From: JBKXSZ01 sp047017005
GTDB lineage: Bacteria; Bacillota; Clostridia; TANB77; CAG-508
NCBI GenBank assembly: GCA_047017005.1
Contig: JBKXSZ010000001.1
Location: 1 to 64,000, forward strand
Direction: 5' to 3'
DNA: 64,000 bases
Shown here: positions 46,571-56,408 of the stretch, in pieces
Layout: every line of letters begins with the position of its first letter
Position numbering within the stretch: the first letter of the stretch is position 1
The notes under the pieces: model-generated
The model's input: only the letters and a program-made list of their open reading frames with translations
What the model was told of the DNA's origin: nothing
The model's database searches: none
Translations under genes and position numbers: made by a program

Positions 46571-49500
46571 CTATTTATTATGCTTTTTGTGTCTATAGAT
46601 AATAATTCCTATGACAGTTCCTATTACTAAAAGAACTATAGCTCCACTCATTATCCAAATCCATGTATTCGTTTTTTGTACTTTTATGGTAATATTACTT
46701 TCTGAATTTGTCTCTTGATTTTGAGCATCATTTCTATTGACTGCTTTTGTTATTTGAGCAGGAGTTAAAATAATTGTATTAATCTTTGTTTCTACAGGGT
46801 AAGTGAAGCTTACTTCTACTGTCTTTGATTCTCCTGGTTCAAGCTTTTCTGCTGCTAATTGATTTGTTATAATCTCTCCATTTTGCATTCTCCAACTAGT
46901 ATTTTCTTGTTCCTCAAAAATAAGTCCTTCTGGAATGGTATCTTTTATCTCGGATGCATAACCAGAGATATCCCCTTTATTTACAACCGTTATTTGGTAT
47001 TTTACCTTGATCTGTTTATCTTTTAAATCCTTTTTTGAAATATCTAATACAATATTCTTTTCTTTCTTTTCTCCAGCTTCATATAGAGTTTCTTCTTGTC
47101 CATTTTCCTTTATAGTAATAGATTGTATTCCTTTTTGTGTACTTAATGCAAAATTCCCAATTCGAACGCTTTCTCGAGAAATATTATCTGCTGCTAATGT
47201 ATTAACAGTATAATCTACATCCTCTACAACTTCCCCTTGCTTATCTTGTGTTTCCGTTATTTCTATTGTTGAATTCGCAATTCTATTAGCATTAGCATTA
47301 TTTTCTTCTACTTTTAGTACATATTGAATTTCCTGATAAGAAGGAGTTTTTCTATCTATTGTTTTATTAATTGGCTTATCTGCTAAATAATCCGTTTCTA
47401 TCGTTTTTCCATCTTCTTGTAGCTTCCATCCGTATTTTTTATTTATCTCGTTTTCACTATTCCAAACAAGCCCCTCTGGAATCGTTACTCTTACTATACT
47501 TGCAATCCCATCCATATTTCCCTCATTATATACACGTGCTGTATAGTAAATGGTGTCTTGATTCATTACGGTCATTTCTGATTTATTTTCTTGATATTCC
47601 CATGTATTTGTTTCTGGTAGATATTTTACTTGTGGTATCCTATTGTTTACCTCTAATCCTCCCACTTTTGTAATAAATTGTTTCATTGCTAAATCCATAT
47701 AAACGACTTTTATGTTTTCTGCACTAATATCATCTTCTTCTGCTACTTTGTTATTTGGAATAGAGTCTCTATCCGTAACTTCATTTCCGATTCCATCCGA
47801 ATCATCTATAATTTCTGCTATAGTATAGATATTCGGTTTTGAAATCGCTTCCCTTTTTACCTTTACAACAATCTTTACATCACGATAGTCTGGAGTTTTT
47901 TGTAATACACCATCAAAAGCTTTGATTTTGGATGTACCACTTGTCTCTTCTTTCTCTTTCGATAAATAATCTGTCTGCCATCTACCATCTTCTGTTTTTT
48001 GCCATCCATATAGCTGGTTAACAGCATCCTCGGTTACTAATTCTAATCCTTCTGGAATTGTTACTGCAATTTTCTTCGCATAGCCTTCCATATCACCTTC
48101 ATTATAGATTCGTACCGTATACGTAATTGTCTGTCCTTCTTTTACTTCTAATGGAGTGGTAACCCCTTGATAAGTAAATTCCATTGTATCCAAATTTGTA
48201 CTAACTTTTGGAATTCTGCTTGTTATTTCATTTTCTCCTACTTTACTAACAAAAGTTTTCAATGCTAAATCATATTGTTGCATCCTTACTTTTTCAATAT
48301 CGATATCATCTTCACCTAAAACACCATTGTTAGGAGTAGAATCTACATCTTGTACAAGGTTTCCGTCCTTATCTAGATTTTCTCCAATTTCTGCCTGATT
48401 AATCAAAATTCTATCCGATGCATTTCTCTCTACTACTTTTAAAACCAATTTCACTTCCTTATATGCTGGTTGCGTCATAGTATCTTTATCAAATGCTGGT
48501 ATTTTTGCATTATCCTCTAATAGTGGTTCTGGTTTCGTAAGATAATTGGTAGAAAGGCTTTTTAAATCTTCTGATAAGCTCCAGTTGTATTCTAAGTTTG
48601 TATCATTATCAATAATGAAGCTTAACCCCTCTGGAATATTAGCTATAAGCTTGCTTGCATATCCATCTATGGTTCCTTCGTTATATACACAAAAAGTATA
48701 GGTTATCGTATCACCATTCTTTACTGCAATTGGGTCTTTTACACTACTATATATAATTTTTCCTGTGCTTTCATCATAACTCATTTGAGGAAGTCTATTT
48801 TCAATACTTTGTCCATTTATATCGGTAATCGCTGCTTTTAATGACAAATCAAATTTATGAATAGCATTATGAATGGTTTGTTCTTCCATTTTTTCTTCCT
48901 TTTGTACAATAGCAACTGGTTGTTGTTTTGCAAAGGTAGCTCCATTTGTCCAGAAGGTGATAGAAGAAGGATAATAGTTTATTTGTGTTTTTAATTCTAC
49001 TTGTGTTACTTCAATTCGATTTGCTGGTATTTCTAAATAAAAAGATACGGTTTCTCCGTTTTGTTTTGTTTGTATATATTTGTCTAGCCCTTCTTTTCCT
49101 TCTAATTTTTCTCCATTTGCTGTAAGAATAGTATAGTCCATAAGCTCTCTATTCTTTTGGTCTGTTACAACTGCTTGTAATGTATATGGTGCATTCGTAT
49201 TTTTTTTAATTTCATAAGGTCCTACTATCATATTTCCACTTTCATCTAATGTCATACTAGGAGTTGTTTTTTGCACTGTAACTGGTGCTGGTAATTGCTT
49301 TTCTCCCTCTTTTGCATATAAGCTAGCATCTGTATTAGCTGCATTGATGAAATAATGGTATAACTGGTTCATTTGTGTAAGTCTCATACTTCCTTCTTGC
49401 TTTTCTAATTCTATTAAGTTCGAATCTAGTCCTGCCATTAGATTTGTTTTTATATCTACTAAGTTGTCGGTATGATAATTACGATCCTCGCTATTGGTAT

Positions 49501-49999
49501 AATACCAGATAGCTAATTGTTGTACGACCTCAATATCTTCATCCGTTAGTTGTGAATCTTGTATTCCAGCTATTTTCAAAAGTGCTACTTTTTGTTCTTC
49601 TGTCGATTTTAGTGGAAGATAACTATTATCTAGAATCCATAGAACTTGTGGTAAATTCTCACCTATTTCTAAATAACCTTTTGGTATTGTATCGCTTTTC
49701 ATATTAAGGGATTTATTATAAATGGCAGTTGTTTCTTTAGAATCTAATTGCATGAAGCCTTTTTCTGCTTTTAGGCAATAAATACTTTCATCCCAAGTAT
49801 GAGATGTTCCATCCGCACGGTATTGAATAATTTTAGGAACTTTCTTCCCCCCTATTTGATATCCATATCCTGATTCTCTTAGGAAAACAACTCCTAGTTT
49901 TAGAGAATTTTCAGAAGCAGCATAAGAAATGCTAGATATCGCTAGCATGATAATTACAATGAATATACCACAAATAATTCCTTTCTTATGTGTTCTCAT
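46571..49999 (-). CDS. Thioester-domain (TQXA) surface adhesin-like protein A
   Basis: Exported 1142-residue protein with a signal peptide (cut near ISYA-ASEN), an N-terminal thioester domain, repeated DUF11-like stalk domains and a C-terminal membrane helix followed by YRHKKHNK. In thioester domains a Cys and a Gln form an internal bond that can attach covalently to host amines; here the Cys is in SIYCLKAEKGF and the Gln in VVQQLAIWYYTN. Stalk repeats start at FDLSLKAAIT, YDLALKTFVSKVGE and MDLAMKQFITKVGG. No LPXTG motif is present, so it is anchored by the membrane helix. It is a paralogue of the next gene. Confidence 0.85.
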   Translation of the reverse strand: MRTHKKGIICGIFIVIIMLAISSISYAASENSLKLGVVFLRESGYGYQIGGKKVPKIIQYRADGTSHTWDESIYCLKAEKGFMQLDSKETTAIYNKSLNMKSDTIPKGYLEIGENLPQVLWILDNSYLPLKSTEEQKVALLKIAGIQDSQLTDEDIEVVQQLAIWYYTNSEDRNYHTDNLVDIKTNLMAGLDSNLIELEKQEGSMRLTQMNQLYHYFINAANTDASLYAKEGEKQLPAPVTVQKTTPSMTLDESGNMIVGPYEIKKNTNAPYTLQAVVTDQKNRELMDYTILTANGEKLEGKEGLDKYIQTKQNGETVSFYLEIPANRIEVTQVELKTQINYYPSSITFWTNGATFAKQQPVAIVQKEEKMEEQTIHNAIHKFDLSLKAAITDINGQSIENRLPQMSYDESTGKIIYSSVKDPIAVKNGDTITYTFCVYNEGTIDGYASKLIANIPEGLSFIIDNDTNLEYNWSLSEDLKSLSTNYLTKPEPLLEDNAKIPAFDKDTMTQPAYKEVKLVLKVVERNASDRILINQAEIGENLDKDGNLVQDVDSTPNNGVLGEDDIDIEKVRMQQYDLALKTFVSKVGENEITSRIPKVSTNLDTMEFTYQGVTTPLEVKEGQTITYTVRIYNEGDMEGYAKKIAVTIPEGLELVTEDAVNQLYGWQKTEDGRWQTDYLSKEKEETSGTSKIKAFDGVLQKTPDYRDVKIVVKVKREAISKPNIYTIAEIIDDSDGIGNEVTDRDSIPNNKVAEEDDISAENIKVVYMDLAMKQFITKVGGLEVNNRIPQVKYLPETNTWEYQENKSEMTVMNQDTIYYTARVYNEGNMDGIASIVRVTIPEGLVWNSENEINKKYGWKLQEDGKTIETDYLADKPINKTIDRKTPSYQEIQYVLKVEENNANANRIANSTIEITETQDKQGEVVEDVDYTVNTLAADNISRESVRIGNFALSTQKGIQSITIKENGQEETLYEAGEKKEKNIVLDISKKDLKDKQIKVKYQITVVNKGDISGYASEIKDTIPEGLIFEEQENTSWRMQNGEIITNQLAAEKLEPGESKTVEVSFTYPVETKINTIILTPAQITKAVNRNDAQNQETNSESNITIKVQKTNTWIWIMSGAIVLLVIGTVIGIIIYRHKKHNK

Positions 50000-50085
50000 T
50001 TTGTTTCCTTCCTTTAATTCTCTGTTTTACTTGCAATACACAGCTCTCCTATCTAATTTTACTTTGTTTTTCTAAAATAGTCAAT

Positions 50086-50134
50086 AGAAAAAGCTGGCAC
50101 ATCCCCAGTAGTTATGAGGATTCCGGCTTTTTCT
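50086..50134 (-). terminator. Second hairpin between the two thioester-protein genes
   Basis: Arms AGAAAAAGCTGG / CCGGCTTTTTCT with a 25-base partly paired loop. Being 86 bases upstream of the 46571 gene, it could act as a backup terminator or leader hairpin. Confidence 0.65.
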
Positions 50135-50246
50135 CCTACGGATAGTATCTTTTCGTTTTTTCTTTATTTTTCTTATTACTATATATCTTTTTTGTTACAT
50201 TTTTGTCATACTCTTTTCTAATCCTGTGTAACCTTTATTTCCCTAT

Positions 50247-50283
50247 GAAAAAGAAGAAAAGGAATGAACTCTTCTTCTTTTTC
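50247..50283 (-). terminator. Terminator of thioester-domain protein B
   Basis: 11-bp stem GAAAAAGAAGA and its complement with a 15-base loop, 48 bases beyond the 50331 stop. Confidence 0.7.
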
Positions 50284-50330
50284 ATTCCTCTTCTGTTTAT
50301 TTTCCTTTGGTTTTATATATTAGTTTGAGA

Positions 50331-53300
50331 TTATAGAACATATTTCTTAATTAGGAATACTCCACCTGCTACTGTTACTAATACGATTCCTCCTAATCCT
50401 AGATATAACATGTTTGTTCCTCCACCTAGTTCGATAGTTACCATTACTGGCGCATCATCGATATCGTCTTCTCCTTGTTTTTTATTTCCTGGTGTTGAAT
50501 CAATATCTGGTGTTCCACTTTCGTTGTAATCTTCTTCTATTTCAGCTATATTGTTCATTACTCCGAAGTTCTTTTTCTCTTTATCCCATTCTAATACTAC
50601 TTCTACTTCTGCACTTTCCCCTGGTTGTAGTAAAGTATTTTCTAATTTTCTTGTTACAATTTTGTTTCCTTCTTCTACTTTCCAATCTGGGTTATCTTCT
50701 TGATTGAAGATTAGTCCATCTGGAATATAGTCTGCAATCTCTTTTGCATATCCTGCAATTTCACCTTCGTTTGTAATTCGAATACTATATCTAAATTTTA
50801 CTGTTACTTCATTTAATTTCTTTCTATGTAGATCTACTTTTACAATATCTTCTGGGTCATCTTCTGCATGATGTCCTGTTTCTGTTGTAGTAACCTTTCC
50901 GTTTTCCGTAATTTCTACTGTTGTTACCCATTTACGTAGTGCTAAGTCAAAGTATTTTACTTTTACATGTTCTACGTCAATATCGTCTTCTTCTGGTACA
51001 TTATTTCCTGGTGTTGAGTCAACATCTTCTACTGGTTTTCCATCTTTATCACTATCATCTGCAATTTCTGCTGTATTAGTGATAATTCTATCTGATGTGT
51101 TTGGTTCTGTTACTTTAAATGCTATTTTAATATCTCGATAGTCCGGATTTAATGGTTCTTCACTACTTATCTCTTTGTTTTTATCAAATGCCTTAATTAA
51201 GTTTGCTCCTTCTTTTTCTTCATTTTCTTTTGCTAAGTAGTCTGTTGCAATTTGTTTTCCATCTTCTGATATTGTCCAACGATATTCTTTGTTAATCTCA
51301 TGGTCTGGTAAAAATTCTAATCCTTTTGGTACATCATCTACTACTTTATTCGCATAGCCATCCATTTTACCTTCATTATAGATTCTTAAAGTATAGATAA
51401 CCGTATCACCATTGGTTACTTCTACTGGTACTTTTGTATGTTCGTATGTAAGTTTTCCTGCATTTCCATCATAACTTACTTGTGGAATTCTATTATTTAC
51501 TTCTAGACTATTTACTCCTGTGATGAATTTACGAAGTGCTAAGTCGAAGTATACTAGTTTTACATGTTCTACATCAATATCGTCTTCTTCTGGCACGTTA
51601 TTTCCTGGTGTTGAGTCTATATCTTCTATTGGGTTTCCATCTTTATCACTATCATCTGCAATTTCTGCTGTATTGGTTAAAATACGGTCTGATGTATTGG
51701 GTTCTATAACTTTAAATGCTATTTTAATATCTCGATAGTCTGGATTTAGTGGTTCTGTGCTGCTTAATGCTTTTTCTGGTTCATAATGTTTAATTAAATT
51801 TGCTCCAGCTGTTTTTTCTTGTTCTTTTGCTAAGTAGTCTGTTGTAATACTCTTTCCATCTGAAGATGCTTTCCAACGATATTCTTTGTTAATTTCATTT
51901 TCTGGTAAAAATTCTAATCCATCTGGTACATCATCAGTTACTGCTTTTGCATATCCGTCAATGGTTCCTTCATTGTAAATTCTTAAGGTATAGATAACCG
52001 TATCACCATTTTGTACTGGTACTGGTTCTTTTGTATGGGTATATACTAAGTTTCCATTTTGATTATTAATACTTACTACTGGCACTCTGTTGGTTACTGC
52101 TGTATCATTTACTCCAGTAATAAATTTACGAAGTGCCAAGTCGAATTTCTCAACTGGTGTTTCTAACTCAACTGGTGTTTCTTTTCTAGCTTTTTCAATA
52201 ATTGCTAATGGTTGTTCTTTATTAAAGGAAGTTCCATTTGTCCAGAAACGAATATCTGAATATGAATATTTCACTTTCGTTGCTAATTTTACACTTTCTA
52301 CAACTTTACTACTTGGTATTTGAATATAGAATGTTACACTTTCTCCTGTAGCTTTAGCATTTATCATATCTTCTAAAGTAGTATCTGCATCTACTGCACC
52401 TTTATTTTCATCTAATACTGTATAGTTTGTAATTTTTGTTCCTTTCTCATCTGTAACAGTTCTTTCTAATGTATATGGTGAATCATTATTCTTTTTAATG
52501 GTATATGGTCCTGCAATATGGTTTCCATCTACATCACTTGTAAGTTTTGGATTTGTTCTTTGTACAGTAATTGGGTCTGCTGTTACAGTACTACTGCTAT
52601 ATTGTCCTGCATTGGCTTTTGCCGCTGTAATTAAGTAAGTATAAAGCGCTTTAGCATCATCCTCACGATTCCATCCATATTTGTTGTCCTCATCTGATGT
52701 TAAATCCGACATTCCAGTATAGTTGGTATCATTATTTTTTATCATATTAATCCATAGTTCTGGTAATGTTTCTCTATGATAAGTTGGATTATCACTATTT
52801 GTAAAATACCAAATAGCTGCTTGTTGTACTACTTCGATATCATCATCTGTTAAATAGTCATATACTACTCCTGCTGCATCTAATAGAGCTTGTCTTTCTT
52901 CTGGAGTGGATTGTTTTGGTAAGTAACTATTATCTAATAACCATAATACATTGTTATAGTTATCTCCTAGATTTAAATATTTTGTTACTTGGTCTCTTTC
53001 GTTTTTCATATCAAAGGATAGGTTGTATACTCTCTTTTGGATATTTCCATCTGTATTAGAAGCAAAACCTTGCTCTGCTTTTAAACAGTAGATTGCATTA
53101 CTCCAATCAATTGTACTTCCATCTGTATATTTTACAATTTTCCATACATTTGGATTTCCTGCTATGGTAGGATTTCCTCCATATCCATAACCATATCCAC
53201 TTTCCCTTAATCTTACAATTCCAAAAGTTGTATCTGGTTCTGTTTTAGCAAATACATTTGTTGTAATTCCTAATACCATAATACTTGCTAATAGAGAAAT

Positions 53301-53333
53301 CGTAATCAAAAATAGTTTTCTTTTTAGTTTCAT
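50331..53333 (-). CDS. Thioester-domain (TQXA) surface adhesin-like protein B
   Basis: Paralogue of the preceding protein (1000 aa from the chosen start). AAGGAAGG selects the ATG at 53333, giving the signal peptide MKLKRKLFLITISLLASIMV...NVFA. The thioester domain has Cys in AIYCLKAEQGF and Gln in VVQQAAIWYFTN. The stalk holds two nearly identical 199-residue repeats (FDLALRKFITGVN ... DDSDKDG) and one divergent repeat, and the end is a membrane helix (MLYLGLGGIVLVTVAGG). No sortase motif is visible. Likely an elongated cell-surface adhesin. Confidence 0.87.
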   Translation of the reverse strand: MKLKRKLFLITISLLASIMVLGITTNVFAKTEPDTTFGIVRLRESGYGYGYGGNPTIAGNPNVWKIVKYTDGSTIDWSNAIYCLKAEQGFASNTDGNIQKRVYNLSFDMKNERDQVTKYLNLGDNYNNVLWLLDNSYLPKQSTPEERQALLDAAGVVYDYLTDDDIEVVQQAAIWYFTNSDNPTYHRETLPELWINMIKNNDTNYTGMSDLTSDEDNKYGWNREDDAKALYTYLITAAKANAGQYSSSTVTADPITVQRTNPKLTSDVDGNHIAGPYTIKKNNDSPYTLERTVTDEKGTKITNYTVLDENKGAVDADTTLEDMINAKATGESVTFYIQIPSSKVVESVKLATKVKYSYSDIRFWTNGTSFNKEQPLAIIEKARKETPVELETPVEKFDLALRKFITGVNDTAVTNRVPVVSINNQNGNLVYTHTKEPVPVQNGDTVIYTLRIYNEGTIDGYAKAVTDDVPDGLEFLPENEINKEYRWKASSDGKSITTDYLAKEQEKTAGANLIKHYEPEKALSSTEPLNPDYRDIKIAFKVIEPNTSDRILTNTAEIADDSDKDGNPIEDIDSTPGNNVPEEDDIDVEHVKLVYFDLALRKFITGVNSLEVNNRIPQVSYDGNAGKLTYEHTKVPVEVTNGDTVIYTLRIYNEGKMDGYANKVVDDVPKGLEFLPDHEINKEYRWTISEDGKQIATDYLAKENEEKEGANLIKAFDKNKEISSEEPLNPDYRDIKIAFKVTEPNTSDRIITNTAEIADDSDKDGKPVEDVDSTPGNNVPEEDDIDVEHVKVKYFDLALRKWVTTVEITENGKVTTTETGHHAEDDPEDIVKVDLHRKKLNEVTVKFRYSIRITNEGEIAGYAKEIADYIPDGLIFNQEDNPDWKVEEGNKIVTRKLENTLLQPGESAEVEVVLEWDKEKKNFGVMNNIAEIEEDYNESGTPDIDSTPGNKKQGEDDIDDAPVMVTIELGGGTNMLYLGLGGIVLVTVAGGVFLIKKYVL
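50950..52150 (-). repeat. Tandem 597-bp repeats in the stalk of protein B
   Basis: The sequence around 51001 recurs at 51598 (offset 597 bp, 199 codons) with few changes, for example the blocks coding for IDVEHVK, TPGNNVPEEDD and NPDYRDIKIAFKV. Such repeats can expand or contract by recombination. Confidence 0.8.
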
Positions 53334-53384
53334 ATTTTGATACCTTCCTTTATCTTGATATATTTGTTTTTCTATTATACGCAT

Positions 53385-53746
53385 TTTCCTTATCTATATT
53401 TTACTATAGTTTGGGAACAAGTCAATAGCTTATTTTTCCAGGCTTTCTTAGGTTATTTCTATCATCTTTCTTTCCTACTACGGAAGCTACTTTTCTAAGA
53501 TATACTTTTCCTAAAATCCCTTATATTACAATTATATAACATTTTTCAATATTTTTCAACTTTTTATGTTAATAATGCGGTGTTTTCCTTTATTTCCCTA
53601 GATTTTGTCCTATCTTATAACTATTTTTCTCCTCTCCCTTTTATACCAATAAAATCACTATACTATCTATACATTTATTCTTTAACATGTAACATGTCTA
53701 TATGATAGGGATTTTTTAATGCAGTATAATACTAAAATAGTAAAAA
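53385..53746. other. Gap upstream of thioester-domain protein B
   Basis: No gene or repeat that I can support. It must include the promoter of the 53333 gene on the minus strand; an ACATGT-type repeat lies near 53686, of unknown meaning. Confidence 0.4.
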
Positions 53747-53774
53747 ATAATAGAGAGTAGCTAACCCACTCTCT
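53745..53774 (-). terminator. Terminator of tRNA-Cys
   Basis: Minus-strand stem AGAGAGT / ACTCTCT with a 9-base loop and ATTATTTTTT after it, immediately downstream of the tRNA. Confidence 0.8.
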
Positions 53775-53776
53775 AA

Positions 53777-53850
53777 TGGAGGCGACACCCGGATTTGAAC
53801 CGAGGATCAGAGTTTTGCAGACTCGTGCCTTACCACTTGGCTATGTCGCC
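53777..53850 (-). tRNA. tRNA-Cys (GCA)
   Basis: Complete cloverleaf on the minus strand: acceptor GGCGACA / TGTCGCC, anticodon arm GAGTC-TGCAAAA-type loop with GCA, T arm CTCGG-TTCAAAT-CCGGG, and encoded CCA. One G-U pair in the T stem distinguishes it from the second copy at 63.94 kb. Confidence 0.93.
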
Positions 53851-54360
53851 ATTTATTTTATTGTATGCCCCTACCTTCCATTTTATGACTAATTTAAATG
53901 GAGCGAGGAGCGTCGCTCACCCTTCATAACCTATGACTTTATGCTATGTTCATACGGCTTTAAATAAAGTTATAAACATTATCTTTTAAAATACTAATTT
54001 TTAACCAACAATCCTATTGTTTCTAAATTAGCTAAGAAAATCAGGGTTAAAGAAAAACCTACTAAAAGCCTGCAAGAAAAAGAAAAACTAGGATGGTATA
54101 ATTTTTTAATTTATGATAAAATCATCTCAAATAGTAATGTGTAGGAGCGATAGAATATGAAAGATAAGTGATATATTTATTACCGTATATATATTTTTTT
54201 CTTGCTTGACTTCTACATAAGTGTATTTACATAGAAATCAAGCAAGAAGAGTTTTGAATATTGCCATTTGAGTTCAACATAAATCAAATTGATTCTATCT
54301 ATTGAAATAATATATTCTTATCATTCTAATCTCATAACAAGCTCTCCTTATTCAAACAAA
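53851..54360. other. 510-bp gap between tRNA-Cys and the lysozyme gene
   Basis: No coding frame that I can support. It holds a small GAGCGA/TCGCTC palindrome near 53903 and a long inverted repeat at 54199-54248. Upstream tRNA promoter elements should be here. Confidence 0.5.
54199..54248. repeat. Inverted repeat with 17-bp arms
   Basis: TTCTTGCTTGACTTCTA (54199-54215) pairs with the sequence at 54232-54248 with one mismatch. The T-run precedes rather than follows it on the plus strand, so it is not a normal terminator. Confidence 0.65.
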
Positions 54361-55092
54361 TTATTCGTTAAATAATTTGTTAAATTCTTTAGCATTTCCG
54401 TTAAAAACATTCATATCTATTCGATTTTCTTTACCATCATATCCTATTAGTCTGGCTTTATTAGTAAACTGCCAAAATGTCCACTCTCGATTATCCTTCA
54501 ATTTTGGAGTAAAATAAACATCTCTAATCCAAATAGCATTATCGTTAAAATTATTTGCTATATATAAATTATAAGATTTATAAGTTGCATATATAATTGG
54601 CTTTTTTTCATAATAATCTTCTAATCGTTTCAACATTATTCCTAACTGTTTTTGAGTTTCTTCTACATTCGGAATATTTCTTTGTTTATCTCCGTAAAAT
54701 TCAATATCTATTGCTGGTGCAAGCATATCATCTGTTTTTGGTACATTTCTTATAAAATTGTCTGCCTGTCTATTTCCCTGACTGTCATAACTAAAAAAGT
54801 GGTATGCTCCTACCTTCAAGTTTGTTTTCCTAGCATTTTCGTAATTTATATTAAAACTTCTATCTACAAAATAACTACCTTCTGTTGCTTTAATAAAAGC
54901 AAATTTTATTCCTTGATTTGATAAACTATCCCAATCAATATTTCCTTGATAATCCGAAACGTCTACTCCTCTAATTTCATATTTTTCCTCTGATGGATAA
55001 TTAAATATAATTATTCCAAAATACCAAAGAATAAATAATATTATAATAATTATTGCTATTAAACTTGTTATAATCAAAACTCTCTTTTTCAC
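54361..55092 (-). CDS. GH25 lysozyme-like muramidase
   Basis: Membrane-anchored muramidase (243 aa) that would cut the MurNAc-GlcNAc bond of peptidoglycan outside the cell. An N-terminal helix (residues 5-30) is followed by the GH25 domain: GVDVSDYQGNIDW, FAFIKATEGSYFVD, VGAYHFFSYDSQ, the catalytic acidic pair in APAIDIEFYG, and WTFWQFTN near the end. Its closest partners here are the lipid-carrier genes upstream. Confidence 0.93.
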   Translation of the reverse strand: MKKRVLIITSLIAIIIIILFILWYFGIIIFNYPSEEKYEIRGVDVSDYQGNIDWDSLSNQGIKFAFIKATEGSYFVDRSFNINYENARKTNLKVGAYHFFSYDSQGNRQADNFIRNVPKTDDMLAPAIDIEFYGDKQRNIPNVEETQKQLGIMLKRLEDYYEKKPIIYATYKSYNLYIANNFNDNAIWIRDVYFTPKLKDNREWTFWQFTNKARLIGYDGKENRIDMNVFNGNAKEFNKLFNE

Positions 55093-55272
55093 TATTTTTC
55101 TCCTATTCGATAAATAATAAATTTGTATAATTTTTCTTTATCCTTCTTACATATTAAAATAAATACTATAGCTAATACGCATTTATAGAAGTTCCATTTT
55201 CCTACATATACTTTATAAAAGTCTTCATTAATAAAAATACTATTATGTTAAATACTAATATTGTAAAAATGC

Positions 55273-55671
55273 TTAATATATAATTAAATTTAATATTTTT
55301 GGAATAAATATAATCAATCCTATTATTGCAGCTCCAATCGCTAATACAAGTACCCCACTCGCTGAAATATCTTTTGCAATTTTAGCTTTTTCATTTTTAT
55401 AGGGCATTGCAATATCTACAGTTTTTTCAAGAGCTGTATTAAATAATTCTCCTGCAATGACAGTAGAAAATAGTATGATACAAACAATCCATTCACTACA
55501 ACTAATTTTTAGTAAAATTCCCATTAATATTACTAAAATCATGATTGTTATATGTATTTTCATGTTTCTTTCTGTTTGAAATGCAGAAAGAAATCCTTCA
55601 AAAGCATACTTAAAACTATTGACTATCTTTTTTGTTTTTACTTTTATTATTCTTTTTCTTCTTAATTTCAT
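55273..55671 (-). CDS. dgkA: Undecaprenol/diacylglycerol kinase
   Basis: Small three-helix membrane kinase of the DgkA family (132 aa). In Gram-positives it mainly phosphorylates undecaprenol to the cell-wall lipid carrier. Conserved elements are SFKYAFEGFLSAFQTERNMK, the catalytic GELFNTALEKTVD and KDISASGVLVLAIGAA. The start follows the PAP2 gene by only two bases, so the pair is coexpressed. Confidence 0.92.
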   Translation of the reverse strand: MKLRRKRIIKVKTKKIVNSFKYAFEGFLSAFQTERNMKIHITIMILVILMGILLKISCSEWIVCIILFSTVIAGELFNTALEKTVDIAMPYKNEKAKIAKDISASGVLVLAIGAAIIGLIIFIPKILNLIIY

Positions 55672-55673
55672 AA

Positions 55674-56324
55674 TTACTCTCTTTCTAAAACAAATTTATT
55701 CACTAAACTTATATATACAATTAAATAAGAAATTGATATTAAAAATCCAGCTAATACATCACTTGTATAATGTACTCCTAAATAAATTCTACTAATTCCA
55801 ATAGCTATTATTAAAGTACCCAAAATTGTAATTAGAGCCCACTTTATATATTTATTTTTTACATATTTATATATTAGGTATATGATAAAACCATAAAATG
55901 CCATACTGATCATAGAGTGTCCTGATGGAAAACTATAACCACTTTCATTAATAATTCTATATTCCATTGGTCTTGGTCTTTGTAATACTCTTTTTAATAA
56001 AAGATTTAATACTGCTATTATTCCTAAATTTGAAATTACAGATATTCCGATTTTTTTATTTTTAATTACTATTAATAGGATAACAGCTGTTAAAATCAAA
56101 AAAGTCGCTCCTCCGAAATTCGTAATAAATTTTGCTATTGGTGTTGCAAAATCAGATATTAAATATGTCGATATAAATTTAAAGCCTATTATATCTCCAT
56201 TCATAATTTCTTTATTAAACACATCTTCAGCAAGTGCTAAAAATCCTACTATACAAATAAATAAAATAATCCATTTCCAATTTTTTATAATAATTCCCTT
56301 TATTTTCTCTGTATGTTGTTTCAT
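55674..56324 (-). CDS. PAP2-family membrane phosphatase
   Basis: Membrane phosphatase (216 aa) with about six helices and the three PAP2 signatures: KRVLQRPRP, SFPSGHSMISMAF and SRIYLGVHYTSDVLAG. Likely acts on undecaprenyl pyrophosphate or phosphatidic/phosphatidylglycerol phosphate. Being two bases from a DgkA gene, it makes a lipid-carrier phosphorylation/dephosphorylation pair likely. Confidence 0.92.
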   Translation of the reverse strand: MKQHTEKIKGIIIKNWKWIILFICIVGFLALAEDVFNKEIMNGDIIGFKFISTYLISDFATPIAKFITNFGGATFLILTAVILLIVIKNKKIGISVISNLGIIAVLNLLLKRVLQRPRPMEYRIINESGYSFPSGHSMISMAFYGFIIYLIYKYVKNKYIKWALITILGTLIIAIGISRIYLGVHYTSDVLAGFLISISYLIVYISLVNKFVLERE

Positions 56325-56408
56325 TTATTTTCCTTTCGTATTTTTATTTTCTAAAACAGTTAGTCTGCTAATTCAAAAATATGCCAAACATTATATCCAT
56401 TTTTATTT

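Noticed and set aside
50950..52150. CRISPR-like repetition
   Set aside because: The repeats are 597 bp long, contiguous and coding for stalk domains of a surface protein; no short spaced repeats or cas genes occur in the window.
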